NCBI GenBank assembly: GCA_905235555.1
Contig: CAJOMD010000008.1
Span: 1-64,000 of the forward strand
DNA from: an uncultured Eubacterium sp.
GTDB taxonomy: Bacteria; Bacillota; Clostridia; Lachnospirales; Lachnospiraceae
Direction: 5' to 3'
DNA length: 64,000 nt
Shown: one piece after another, positions 9,482 to 18,464 of the stretch
How the letters are laid out: each line of letters starts with the position of its first letter
Numbering within the stretch: position 1 is the stretch's first letter
The notes under the pieces: model-generated
Databases searched by the model: none
Told to the model about the DNA's origin: nothing
The model's input: the letters and a program-made list of their open reading frames with translations, nothing else
Made by a program: the position numbers and the translations under genes

Positions 9482-10302
9482 TATGCATCACCTCCCTCTA
9501 ATTCATTAAGAGCTTGTTCGCATAATTCATCATTTGGTGCCTTTCCATGCCAACCGGCTTGGTCTTCCATATATGAAACTCCTTTACCTTTTACTGTTTT
9601 CATAATGATAGCAGTTGGCTTTCCTTTTGTATTTTTCGCCTCTTCTAGTGCCGCTTTAATTTCGTCAAAGTCATGACCGTTTATGTCTATCACATAGAAG
9701 TTAAACGCTTCAAACTTTTGCTCGATAGGATATGGTGAGCATACCTCATCCAATGTGCCGTCAATTTGAAGATTATTGTTATCCACTATCGCTACCAAGT
9801 TATCAAGCTTTCTATGACCGGCAAACATTGCTGCTTCCCAAATCTGTCCCTCTTCAATCTCTCCATCACCTAGCAATGCATATGTTCTAAAGGATTTACC
9901 ATCCATCTTTGCAGCAAGCGCCATACCAACTGCAGTAGAAAAGCCTTGTCCTAGTGAACCTGAAGACATATCAACACCCGGAGTGTGTTTCATATCAGGG
10001 TGCCCCTGCAAATATGAATCAGGTTTTCTAAGAGATTCCAAATCTTCCTTTGGAATAAAACCACGCTCCGCCAAAACACCGTAAAGTGCTGGTGCAGTGT
10101 GTCCTTTAGACAAAACAAATCTGTCGCGGTCTGGATTGTCTGGGTTGGCAGGATCAATGTTCATTTCTTCGAAATACAAATATGTAAGCATATCTGTGCA
10201 CGAAAGCGAACCACCTGGGTGCCCTGATTTGGCCGCATGTGTCTGGACGATAATGTCCTTTCTCACTTCATTCGCAATGCTTTGAAGTTTTTCCATTTCC
10301 AT
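9481..10302 (-). CDS. Transketolase, N-terminal subunit
   Basis: This is the thiamine-diphosphate-binding half of the split transketolase. It shows KSGHPGGSLSCTDML at the N-terminus and the ThDP motif GDGEIEEGQIWEAAMFAGH...VDNN around residues 150-180. Its partner follows with a one-base overlap. The SD AGAGG precedes the start; a second ATG two codons later is also possible. It lies 12 nt or less downstream of the TPR/P-loop gene and is the continuation of the dnaX-recR transcript. Confidence 0.93.
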   Translation of the reverse strand: MEMEKLQSIANEVRKDIIVQTHAAKSGHPGGSLSCTDMLTYLYFEEMNIDPANPDNPDRDRFVLSKGHTAPALYGVLAERGFIPKEDLESLRKPDSYLQGHPDMKHTPGVDMSSGSLGQGFSTAVGMALAAKMDGKSFRTYALLGDGEIEEGQIWEAAMFAGHRKLDNLVAIVDNNNLQIDGTLDEVCSPYPIEQKFEAFNFYVIDINGHDFDEIKAALEEAKNTKGKPTAIIMKTVKGKGVSYMEDQAGWHGKAPNDELCEQALNELEGGDA

Positions 10303-10314
10303 CGTATTTCCTCT

Positions 10315-13191
10315 CTACTTTAGACTTATATTGAAATCTGACTCATCTAGTAATTTGAGTCCCTTGTCATCTTTCTTTGATCCAAACAGTTTCTTTCCAA
10401 ATCTATCACTTCTTGCAATAGCTTTATCAATGATTTCTTCCACATCTAGTCTGCCTATGTGAGCACCAAATGCATCATCTATGGATTTAAATAATGCAAG
10501 TTCTGCCACTTCATCCAATTTATACCCTTGAGTCTCTGCATATTCACTTCCATATGCAACCCACTCGCGAATATTATACTGTTTTATTTTTATAACATTA
10601 TTGAATGTTTGTCCAAGACTAACTGTTGATGAAAGAAGATCTTCCATAGGTTCAGTCTCTGCTTCCAAAATGATAATAGAATCTGTATTGTTTGGATATA
10701 GATATTTTACAATTTCTTGTATTGTGGTTTGATGAATTTCATGAGCATTCTCAATAATTAAATCACAACCTTTAATTTGGTTTAGAATGCTAGCGAAGCC
10801 TTTTCTATTTAAAGTACTTGCGCTAATCTTAGCAATCTTTCTATTTCTTCTCTCGCTCTTCTTATTTACAAGTTTAATAATTTCGATAGCCATTGTAGTT
10901 TTGCCTGTCTTCTCATCGCCCATCACAATGACATTAGCATTAATATCTTTTTCTTGCCCTGTGAACTTTTTGATAAGATTATTGCAAACTTTTTTCACTG
11001 CATCTTCTAAGCCTTCTACATTTAAGTAGTTTCCAAATACAGCCATGTCACTATCTTCTACATCAAATTTAACGCGTTCAGTGTTTAGTTCTTTATTCTT
11101 CTCTTTGCTCATCTCATGTTTTAATTCTTTTTTAACTGAAACATCTACCACTTTAGTGGCTCCTAGGTCTTCTGCGTTTTGGTTTAACTCTTCTTTTGGT
11201 TCTTCCTTAGGTTCTACTTTTGGCTCTTCCTTCGATTCCTCTTTTGGCAACTCAGGTTTATTATCTGGGGTTTCACCAGAAATCATATCTATTTGCGCCG
11301 AAGATTCATTGCTCTCTTTTAGAACCTTTTCAATCTTTGGTGCTGGAGTTTCTTCTAGTTCAGGTTTGCTATTGTCCTGAGTAGTATACTCCCCGGACAA
11401 ATCGAACACTGGAACATCCTTTGACTGCTCACTAGTAGGTTTAACTGCCTCATCCAAAACCTTTGCAGCCTGAATAGGTTTCTTGCTTTCTTTTTCTAGT
11501 TCTTCACCATCAGGCATAACCTCAGTAGGCTTATGCATAACATCGCCTATGTCCTTAGTTTCTCCTAAGTCTGCACTATCATTTAATTCTGGTTCAAAAT
11601 CATCTAACTCTCCAGCTTCCACTGGCGCTTTATCAGAATTATCTACTAGGTTACTCTCAATTTCTCTTTCATCATCGGCTTCCCACTTGTTTCCAATTTG
11701 AACTGTGTGGAATTTGCTGTCATCAGTTTTTTCTGCCTCAATTTCTTCTGGTTCTTCTCTTGTATATCTATTTTGAGGTTTTTCAAAGTCCTCAGTATTT
11801 GTTGCAGGTTCTTCAGAAGCTACCCCTTTCGTAACTGGTTCTTCAGAGGCTACTTCCTCCACAGTGGGCTCATCAGAAGTTACTTCCTCCGTAATTGGTT
11901 CTTCTAAAGTTTCATCTTTAGGTTCTTCTTGCTCACTCATAATGCTGTCTACTTCCTCTTTTAGTTCTTCCTCTATTTGATGAGTGTCACTATTTATAGC
12001 ATCTACTGCTTTATTTACAGTATCCGCTCCTAAGATTCCTCTTTCTTGAAGAGACTTGAGCATATCTTCCACATCATCCACGTCCGGCAAAGGTTCCTCT
12101 GCTGGTTTTTCAGAAATATCTGGTATATTCTCTTCTTTCAAAAAATCAGGTTTTTCGTAATTTTGTGTTTCATTTGGCTGTTCATACTTATTATTTGAAG
12201 GTGAGTCATCATTAAAGAAACTCATCTGCTGCGGACCTTCCTCTACAGGCTGAGCAGTCAAAATGTTTTCAGGCTGAATCTTTGGTTCATCAGCCACTTT
12301 AATCTCCGTAATATCAAATGAAGGCTTATACTCGTTTGCAGAATCAGTATTTTGAACTTCTGCCTCAAAGTTTGACTCTCCAAGCGGTTTATCTAAACCT
12401 GGCTTCACTAATTTTTCCTCCCCAAATCCTTCTTCTTTCAAATCAATGCCAAAATGACTTGGCTCTTCTGGTTCCACATATGGAGTACGTTCAGGCTGTT
12501 TTTCCATAATAGTTTCTAATGGACTCTTCGAAACATGAGGTTCACTCTTTGGTTTTTCGACCACTTTTTCCTCCTCCACTGGATCTTCCTTATCTAACAA
12601 CTGCTGCTGAGTAATGTTAAGCGGCTGAATGGTTTTCTTAAGTTCCATAGCCTTTTTAATGTAGCGCCCTTCGGAGAACCAAAGTCCCATCTCATCACAT
12701 AGTTCAACACACTTTGCTGTATCACCAGTTTCTTTATATAGTTTAGCAAGCTCGTAAGCCCACTTTTCTTCCATATCAATATTTACATACTCTTCCAAAA
12801 TCTTGATTAACTCATCTTTTGGCTTGTTTAATGCTTCCGCCATTTTGTATTTTAGTACATAGCGACCAGTATCCTTTGGTGCCATCTCGACAAAGTCTTC
12901 GTAATATTCTTCAGCCTCGTCTATCTCTCCATTATTAATTGAAACAAGACATAATCTGTAAGCCAAGTGTCTTCCAGCCTTTGTATTTTCGTAAGCGTAA
13001 AGAAGAACTTGCTTTGCTAATTCATAATCATTAGATAATTCATATGCATCGGCAATCAAGCAAAGCAGATTGTTGTCTCTGATATGTTTTATATCAAGAG
13101 TGTCTGCAATCTGTACTGCAGTGTCATAATCCCTGTTGTTCATAGCAGTTTTAAATTGTTCAATTTTTCCGTCTTGTTCTACTTTTCCCAT
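10315..13191 (-). CDS. TPR / disordered / P-loop ATPase protein of unknown function
   Basis: This large protein (~958 residues) has three visible parts. Residues ~1-190 are helical TPR-like repeats (DYDTAVQIADTLDI, NDYELAKQVLLYAYENT, GEIDEAEEYYEDFVEM). Residues ~200-700 are a low-complexity, Glu/Pro-rich, probably disordered stretch with short repeats such as EEPVTKGVASEEPAT. The last ~240 residues hold an AAA-like nucleotide-binding domain with Walker A GDEKTGKT (~760) and Walker B-like CDLIIENAH (~810). I cannot assign a function. It sits between recR and the transketolase genes with 12-18 nt gaps. The start was moved to the ATG two codons after the TTG because AGAGGA lies 7 nt before it. 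Confidence 0.85.
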   Translation of the reverse strand: MGKVEQDGKIEQFKTAMNNRDYDTAVQIADTLDIKHIRDNNLLCLIADAYELSNDYELAKQVLLYAYENTKAGRHLAYRLCLVSINNGEIDEAEEYYEDFVEMAPKDTGRYVLKYKMAEALNKPKDELIKILEEYVNIDMEEKWAYELAKLYKETGDTAKCVELCDEMGLWFSEGRYIKKAMELKKTIQPLNITQQQLLDKEDPVEEEKVVEKPKSEPHVSKSPLETIMEKQPERTPYVEPEEPSHFGIDLKEEGFGEEKLVKPGLDKPLGESNFEAEVQNTDSANEYKPSFDITEIKVADEPKIQPENILTAQPVEEGPQQMSFFNDDSPSNNKYEQPNETQNYEKPDFLKEENIPDISEKPAEEPLPDVDDVEDMLKSLQERGILGADTVNKAVDAINSDTHQIEEELKEEVDSIMSEQEEPKDETLEEPITEEVTSDEPTVEEVASEEPVTKGVASEEPATNTEDFEKPQNRYTREEPEEIEAEKTDDSKFHTVQIGNKWEADDEREIESNLVDNSDKAPVEAGELDDFEPELNDSADLGETKDIGDVMHKPTEVMPDGEELEKESKKPIQAAKVLDEAVKPTSEQSKDVPVFDLSGEYTTQDNSKPELEETPAPKIEKVLKESNESSAQIDMISGETPDNKPELPKEESKEEPKVEPKEEPKEELNQNAEDLGATKVVDVSVKKELKHEMSKEKNKELNTERVKFDVEDSDMAVFGNYLNVEGLEDAVKKVCNNLIKKFTGQEKDINANVIVMGDEKTGKTTMAIEIIKLVNKKSERRNRKIAKISASTLNRKGFASILNQIKGCDLIIENAHEIHQTTIQEIVKYLYPNNTDSIIILEAETEPMEDLLSSTVSLGQTFNNVIKIKQYNIREWVAYGSEYAETQGYKLDEVAELALFKSIDDAFGAHIGRLDVEEIIDKAIARSDRFGKKLFGSKKDDKGLKLLDESDFNISLK

Positions 13192-13209
13192 TTTCAATTC
13201 CTCTTAAGA

Positions 13210-13806
13210 TTATATAGTTACACGTCCCTGCAAAGCACGAAGTAATGTCACATTATCAATACACTCTAAATCTCCGCCCACTGGAACACCACTAGCAATT
13301 CTTGAAACCTTTATTCCAAGTGGTTTAACCACCTTACTTATATACATAGCTGTGGCCTCGCCTTCCACACTAGAATTAGTGGCGATAATCACTTCATCCA
13401 CATCGTCCTTCAGGCGTTCGAACAATTCTTTGAGGCGGATGTCATTTTGTGTGATTCCTGCCATTGGGTTAATAGCGCCGTGCAAAACATGGTAAACACC
13501 TTTGTACTCTCCCACGCTCTCATAAGCAGCCATATCCTTTGTAGTTTCAACTACCATAATAGTTTTTTTATCACGTTCGTCACTGCTACAAATAGGACAA
13601 ACCTCCTGGTCTGTCAAAGTTTGGCAACATTTACAAAACTTTACATTCTTCTTTGCCTCCACTAAAGCATTGGCCAAACCATCCACTTCATCTTGTGGCA
13701 TATCCAATATATGAAAAGCAAGTCTGCCCGCAGTTTTAGAACCAACTCCAGGAAGGCTTGATAATTCATCTATTAACTTTGTAATATAACCACTGTAATA
13801 ATCCAC
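13210..13806 (-). CDS. recR: Recombination mediator RecR
   Basis: RecR works with RecF/RecO to load RecA at gaps during recombinational repair. At 198 residues it is full length. An N-terminal helix-hairpin-helix (LPGVGSKTAGRLAFHIL), the four-cysteine zinc finger (CKCCQTLTDQEVCPIC) and a Toprim domain (IMVVETTKDMAAYESVG) are present in the expected order. It lies 9 nt after ybaB, in the classical dnaX-ybaB-recR order. Confidence 0.97.
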   Translation of the reverse strand: MDYYSGYITKLIDELSSLPGVGSKTAGRLAFHILDMPQDEVDGLANALVEAKKNVKFCKCCQTLTDQEVCPICSSDERDKKTIMVVETTKDMAAYESVGEYKGVYHVLHGAINPMAGITQNDIRLKELFERLKDDVDEVIIATNSSVEGEATAMYISKVVKPLGIKVSRIASGVPVGGDLECIDNVTLLRALQGRVTI

Positions 13807-13815
13807 TTTTGCTCC

Positions 13816-14154
13816 TTAGAACAATCCACCCATACCGCCAGTAATTTTAGACATTTCTTCCTGGGTCTGCTCTTCCATCTTTCTGATTGCTTCATTGACA
13901 GCTGCAGTCACCAAATCCTCCAATGTCTCTACATCTTCTGGGTCCACTACATCTGGATCAATTTTAATGCTCTTAATTTCTTTGTTTCCGCCCACAGTCA
14001 CTTCTACAACACCGCCGCCTGCTGATGCTGTGAATTCGCTAGCCTCTAGTTCCTCCTGCGCCTCAGCCATCTGTTGCTGCATCTTCTGAGCTTGTTTCAT
14101 TAAATTTCCCATATTAGATGGCATACCGCCTGGGAATCCACCTTTCTTAGCCAT
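13816..14154 (-). CDS. YbaB/EbfC nucleoid-associated protein
   Basis: This small 112-residue DNA-binding protein of the YbaB family acts as a dimer on the nucleoid. The central helix ([24 protein letters not shown]) and the beta strands [21 protein letters not shown] are typical. The start overlaps the last base of dnaX, and recR follows 9 nt later. The Gly/Met-rich ends are common in the family. Confidence 0.95.
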   Translation of the reverse strand: MAKKGGFPGGMPSNMGNLMKQAQKMQQQMAEAQEELEASEFTASAGGGVVEVTVGGNKEIKSIKIDPDVVDPEDVETLEDLVTAAVNEAIRKMEEQTQEEMSKITGGMGGLF

Positions 14155-15767
14155 TAAAAATCTTCCTCCTCAATTTCTAAATCTATTTTTGATGAAATAA
14201 TTTGAAAATAGTTTTCGTTTCCGTCTGGTTTCTTTTGAGTCATCTCGACTTGAACATCTTTTTTTATCTGTTCTCTAATGATGGTGTTAATCATATCCAT
14301 CATCTCTATAGTGTTGCACTCTCCAAACATAATGTCGTCAGAATCAAACACGATAAGCAATGTGTCTTCACCTTTTACAGCGAGTGATACCTTTTTAAAG
14401 TTGGCCTTCTCCAAAGGGCTCATATGATTTAGAACCATATTCCAGTTATCAGCCACATACTGAACATCCTCTGGCACAGCCTTATCTATAGGCTCTTCCT
14501 TTGGCGCTTCCTTTGGTTCCTCGTCAAGAATATCTGCCTCCGGCAAAGGATTTCCATTAGTCACCATTTCAGCATTCGCTCTTCTAACTGGAGCAGCATC
14601 CACTTTTATATTTCCACTCTCGATCTTGTTTTCTAAAACCGAAATTCTATTTATCAATGATTCGTAATCGTTCTCCATGGCAGGAGTATTAAGTTTGATA
14701 AGCGCAATCTCAAGTAAAACTCTCTTCTGGTCTGAATACTTAATCTGTGCAGCTGTCTCTGATAGTACTCTGATATATCTCATAACAGATTCATTATCTA
14801 TCATCTCTGATTCCTGCTTAAGTGCTTCTATTCTTTCCATTGGAGCATCTATCACTTCCATAGCATCTTCAGAACCTTTTACAAGCATTAGGTTTCTCAA
14901 ATACCAAATGAAGTCATTTACAAACTGACCAAGCTCACGACCTTGAATGATTACCTCATCCAAAATCTTCATAGTGTTTGCAACATCGCCTTGGATAATG
15001 CATCTAATTAAACGACTAAACACTTCTTGATCTACTGCACCCAAAACCTCAAGCACATTTTCGTATGTGAGCTCTTGGTCTGAGTAAAATGCTATGCACT
15101 GATCAAGCAAACTTAATGCATCACGCATAGAGCCGTCTGCCACTTTTGCAATATAGCGAAGAGCCTTGTCATCCACACTTATGTTTTCTTTATTCATCAA
15201 CTCTTCTAGTCTGTCCACTATAGTCTCAATAGAAATACGTTTGAAATCATATCTCTGACATCTAGAAAGAATAGTGACTGGAATCTTATGAGGCTCTGTA
15301 GTAGCAAGTATAAAAATAACATATGCTGGTGGTTCTTCTAGCGTTTTCAAAAGTGCATTAAACGCTGAAGGGCTCAACATATGTACCTCATCAATAATAT
15401 ATACTGTATATTTACCCACTGTTGGTGAGTATTGAATTTCTTCTATAATCTGGCGGACATTCTCCACTCCATTGTTAGAAGCGGCATCCATCTCGATAAT
15501 GTTAGGTGCACTTCCGCCTTCTGAAGCCTTACATGTTTCACACTCCCCGCAAGGGCTTCCGTCTACTGGATTTTCACAGTTAACTGCGCGCGCCAAAATC
15601 TTAGCCACACTAGTCTTACCAGTTCCTCTAGTACCACAAAAAAGGTATGCGTGTCCTATTCTATCAGAATTAATCTGATTTTTAAGAGTGGTAACTATGT
15701 GGTCCTGGCCTTTGACTTCGTCAAAAGTATTAGGTCTAAATTTTCTATATAAAGCTTGATAAGACAT
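14154..15767 (-). CDS. dnaX: DNA polymerase III subunit gamma/tau
   Basis: DnaX is the clamp-loader ATPase of the replicative polymerase. It starts with the family's [12 protein letters not shown], then Walker [10 protein letters not shown] (~45-53), the zinc cluster [16 protein letters not shown], Walker B IIDEVHML, and the sensor 1/SRC motif [18 protein letters not shown]. The C-terminal third (to 537) is shorter than E. coli tau and fits Firmicute proteins. The SRP RNA gene lies just upstream, and ybaB and recR follow with minimal spacing, a conserved Gram-positive arrangement. Confidence 0.97.
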   Translation of the reverse strand: MSYQALYRKFRPNTFDEVKGQDHIVTTLKNQINSDRIGHAYLFCGTRGTGKTSVAKILARAVNCENPVDGSPCGECETCKASEGGSAPNIIEMDAASNNGVENVRQIIEEIQYSPTVGKYTVYIIDEVHMLSPSAFNALLKTLEEPPAYVIFILATTEPHKIPVTILSRCQRYDFKRISIETIVDRLEELMNKENISVDDKALRYIAKVADGSMRDALSLLDQCIAFYSDQELTYENVLEVLGAVDQEVFSRLIRCIIQGDVANTMKILDEVIIQGRELGQFVNDFIWYLRNLMLVKGSEDAMEVIDAPMERIEALKQESEMIDNESVMRYIRVLSETAAQIKYSDQKRVLLEIALIKLNTPAMENDYESLINRISVLENKIESGNIKVDAAPVRRANAEMVTNGNPLPEADILDEEPKEAPKEEPIDKAVPEDVQYVADNWNMVLNHMSPLEKANFKKVSLAVKGEDTLLIVFDSDDIMFGECNTIEMMDMINTIIREQIKKDVQVEMTQKKPDGNENYFQIISSKIDLEIEEEDF

Positions 15768-15799
15768 GACGTCCCTTTCCTGGAAAACCTATATAATTA

Positions 15800-16061
15800 T
15801 CGCGCGACTTGCTTTGTGAGTGGATCATAAGCGTTACCTTTACAGCCAACTCGGTCTAGGCTACCTCATGTCACTTAGGATTATCTACTTAGTGCTGCTT
15901 CATTCCTGACCTGACACGGTTCATAGGGTCCTAATGCATGAGACCCAAACGTCAACATCGCTTATAAAGGGCAGCCTTACCATCCAAACCCGAGGCAAAT
16001 CATCACCCCTGCTAAAGCGGGCTTCAGGTATAGGGCTCCGCTACTTCCCCGGCTGCGCGAC
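15800..16061 (-). ncRNA. ffs: Signal recognition particle RNA (large Gram-positive type)
   Basis: Read on the minus strand, this ~262-nt stretch contains the SRP domain IV core GTCAGGTC-A-GGAA-T-GAAGCAGC, the Ffh-binding hairpin. The usual C-G pair closing the GGAA loop is replaced by A-U, a compensatory change that supports a real RNA. The ends pair as TCGCGC (5') with GCGCGA (3'), as expected for the long helix of the large clostridial/bacillar form. It lies between tadA and dnaX, as in Bacillus. Boundaries are judged from the terminal pairing and the -10 box and may be off by a few bases. Confidence 0.93.
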
Positions 16062-16067
16062 ATTTAC

Positions 16068-16073
16068 ATTATA
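16068..16073 (-). promoter_or_regulatory. -10 box of the SRP RNA gene
   Basis: A perfect TATAAT on the minus strand lies 6 nt before the first base of the terminal SRP helix. A -35 box is not convincing (TAGAGT at 17 nt). Confidence 0.65.
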
Positions 16074-16100
16074 AACGATTTAGCCTTAAAACTCTATATG

Positions 16101-16544
16101 TTATCGGAGTTTTTTGAAGAAATTCTTCAAAATTTCACTACATTCTGACTCCAATACACCACTTTCTATCTCTACCTTATGGTTAAACTCGTCCATCTGC
16201 AAAAGATTCATAATAGAACCCGCGCAACCAGCCTTTGGATTCATGCAGCCAATATAAACTTTCTTAATTCTAGCCTGTACTATGGCTCCTGAGCACATCT
16301 GACATGGCTCAGTGGTTACATACATCTCACAATCATCCAAACGCCAGTCTTTTAATTTCTTACTAGCTTTTTTGATAGCATTGAGTTCCGCATGCGACAA
16401 AGTATTTTTATCCTTCATCCTACGGTTATAACCACGCCCAATAATTTTGCCATCTTTCACTATCACACAGCCTATCGGAACTTCATTATTTTTATTTGCT
16501 TTCTCGGCTTCTTTCAAAGCCTCTCTCATATATTGTTCTTTCAT
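16101..16544 (-). CDS. tadA: tRNA adenosine(34) deaminase
   Basis: TadA converts A34 to inosine in the tRNA-Arg(ACG) wobble position. The 147-residue protein shows the zinc/catalytic motif HAELNAI and the second ligand pair PCQMCSGAI, with the typical C-terminal FF(K)KLR ending. Its start codon overlaps the stop of the DUF4143 ATPase gene (TAATG), which is unusual for tadA and suggests the ATPase gene became fused into the transcript. The SRP RNA and dnaX follow downstream in the conserved order. Confidence 0.95.
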   Translation of the reverse strand: MKEQYMREALKEAEKANKNNEVPIGCVIVKDGKIIGRGYNRRMKDKNTLSHAELNAIKKASKKLKDWRLDDCEMYVTTEPCQMCSGAIVQARIKKVYIGCMNPKAGCAGSIMNLLQMDEFNHKVEIESGVLESECSEILKNFFKKLR

Positions 16545-17800
16545 TAAATCATCTCCACTGGAATCGCAATATTATTCTTGTTTAAATATATTGGTTCTTG
16601 ATACATACATATCACCGTTCCTTGCCCCAGTTTTTTATTAGGAACTTTGCTTAAGACATCAAATGCATTTGTCATTTCCAATTTAGGGTTAGCTGACAAT
16701 TTAATCTCTACTGGATAAAGCGTGTCTGCAGTTTCTATTACAATGTCTATTTCCGCTTCTTTGGTAGTTTTCACTCCGTTTTTTTGTCTTCTAATTTTGT
16801 CTTTACCTCTGTAGTATGAGATATACATCCTGTGGTCATAACCTGCATTCGTAAAACTCTTAAGAATCTCTGACACCACAAATGTTTCAAATATTTCTCC
16901 TGCCATATGTCCATTCATTAACATTTCTGGAGTCTGGTGTTTTGTCAAATAGCAAACAAGTCCCGTATCTCTAAAATATATTTTTGGGGTTTTAATAGCT
17001 CTTTTCAAAACTGAATTCGAATATGGTTGCATAATATAAATTAAGTCTGATGCTTCCAGTATAGAAATCCATTCCTTAATAGTTTTTTGCTCAGCTTCTA
17101 CTTGTTCAGCTATATTAGAATAATTGATAATCTGCCCCGTACGCGCCGCTAGTATGGACATAAATTTTGCAAATTTGGTTTTATCTTGCACCTTAGTTAA
17201 ATCATTTACGTCTCTATCAATATATGTAGATATGTATGATTCGTAAAACAATTGCCAATCACAATCCGTCGCAACTAATTCTGGGTAGTTCCCTCTATGT
17301 ATTCTTTCCCAAATATCATCACACTTTTTAAATTTGTTTTTTCGTTTTTGAATAAAATCGTCTGTAGGTATAAAAGGCTCATTAAAAGAATCTCCCAATA
17401 TTTCCCTTAGTGATAGCCCTGACAATCTCAAAATAGCTACTCTGCCTGCAAGTGATTCTGAGACATTTTTCATTAAATGAAATTGTTGCGACCCCGTCAA
17501 AGCGAATAGACCTCTTTCATTAGATTCGTCACATTTGATTTTTATATATGGAAAAAGATCAGTAATATACTGTATTTCATCTAAAATAATTGGTGGTTTA
17601 TTATTCAAAAAGAATAATCCCGGCTCTTCTTTCGCATCATTAAGAGCCAACGGATTGTCAAAAGATATGTATCTGTAACCTTCTGTCATTTGTTGAAGCA
17701 ATGTTGATTTTCCTACTTGTCTTGCGCCAGTTACTAACACTGCCTTAAATTGTTTCATACTTTTATTAAAAGTTTTCTCTATTGCTCGTGAAATGTACAT
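16544..17800 (-). CDS. AAA_14/DUF4143 family ATPase
   Basis: This 418-residue protein combines an N-terminal ATPase (Walker A VTGARQVGKSTLLQQ, Walker B IILDEIQY, near residues 23-80) with a C-terminal DUF4143 domain. The latter contains a PD-(D/E)xK-nuclease-like pattern (EIDIVIETADTLYPVEIKLS, ~345-370). The family is widespread and often patchily distributed. Its function is unproven, with defence or toxin-like roles proposed only by context. It has its own promoter with an inverted repeat, and its stop overlaps the tadA start. The SD AGGAGGG supports the ATG. Confidence 0.88.
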   Translation of the reverse strand: MYISRAIEKTFNKSMKQFKAVLVTGARQVGKSTLLQQMTEGYRYISFDNPLALNDAKEEPGLFFLNNKPPIILDEIQYITDLFPYIKIKCDESNERGLFALTGSQQFHLMKNVSESLAGRVAILRLSGLSLREILGDSFNEPFIPTDDFIQKRKNKFKKCDDIWERIHRGNYPELVATDCDWQLFYESYISTYIDRDVNDLTKVQDKTKFAKFMSILAARTGQIINYSNIAEQVEAEQKTIKEWISILEASDLIYIMQPYSNSVLKRAIKTPKIYFRDTGLVCYLTKHQTPEMLMNGHMAGEIFETFVVSEILKSFTNAGYDHRMYISYYRGKDKIRRQKNGVKTTKEAEIDIVIETADTLYPVEIKLSANPKLEMTNAFDVLSKVPNKKLGQGTVICMYQEPIYLNKNNIAIPVEMI

Positions 17801-17830
17801 ATGTCCCTCCTAATCTACAAATAAACATAT

Positions 17831-17882
17831 AAAAAGTTGCGACTAATTAGGTACTTCTATACTAAATCTATCGCAACTTTTT
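17831..17882. repeat. Inverted repeat flanking the ATPase gene transcription start
   Basis: A perfect 12-bp inverted repeat, AAAAAGTTGCGA and TCGCAACTTTTT, has 28 nt between the arms. One arm lies in the promoter spacer and the other downstream of the predicted start. It can be an operator pair or a leader hairpin. Confidence 0.7.
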
Positions 17883-17887
17883 GTCAA
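17859..17887 (-). promoter_or_regulatory. Predicted sigma-A promoter of the DUF4143 ATPase gene
   Basis: On the minus strand, a perfect -35 TTGACA and a 17-nt spacer precede -10 TAGTAT, about 60 nt before the ATG. Confidence 0.75.
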
Positions 17888-17902
17888 GTTATTTTGTAGA
17901 AA

Positions 17903-18459
17903 CTACTTTAGTAGTTCGTATTTAAATAATTTATCTAATATATGGCTATGATAATAACTCTCCAATTTCTTTTTTAGTGTAACAATATATGTATTCAATA
18001 TTGGATAATCATATACTTTCTTTTCTTGTTTGCCCACTCCTTCCCTATGATATGTATTAAGTTCTTTTACAACCTATAGTACTTATTGTCGACACCTTTA
18101 AACGATATGCATCTATTTGAACTAGATAAACAAGTATAAATCAAACATGCTTTGATTAGAGCTTTACTTTTCTTATATGAATAACCTCCATCTGAACAAT
18201 TATAATAAAAATCTATATCATACCAATTTTTCTGAGGCCACATCTTAGCACACCAAATAACCAACTTTTCTAAATAATTGTCTTTTCTAAGATGGTACCC
18301 AAATGATTGTTCCAGCCCCTTTTTCAAATTTGATCTAACTAGTAAAACATTATTAGGATTAAGAGCAAAATTAATAGTTTCTTTATCATTTTTAAATTTT
18401 CTTAAATCATTATATTCAGAAATATTATTAAATACTTCTTTAACTATCATGTTGTCCAA
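17903..18459 (-). pseudogene. Frameshifted hypothetical gene
   Basis: The ORF track shows only 130 residues (18067-18459), ending ...GVDNKYYRL. Immediately past its stop, another frame continues as coding-like sequence for ~54 codons (VKELNTYHREGVGKQEKKV ... HILDKLFKYELLK) to a TAG at 17903. The two parts look like one ~185-residue protein broken by a frameshift near 18065-18075. I do not recognise the product. It starts 5 nt after the AlbA_2 gene with a poor SD (TTG or the following ATG), so the two probably form one transcript. A sequencing error is an alternative explanation. Confidence 0.6.
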
Positions 18460-18464
18460 TTGAA

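Noticed and set aside
10787-11029. Small hydrophobic plus-strand ORF
   Set aside because: Antisense to the P-loop domain; hydrophobicity arises from Lys/Asn/Glu codons on the other strand.
11045-11380. Plus-strand ORF rich in Ser/Phe within the TPR/P-loop gene
   Set aside because: Mirror of the Glu/Pro/Lys-rich disordered region on the other strand; no SD or family features.
15800-16061. tRNA or tmRNA in the dnaX upstream gap
   Set aside because: No cloverleaf or CCA end; the domain IV hairpin and terminal pairing fit SRP RNA.
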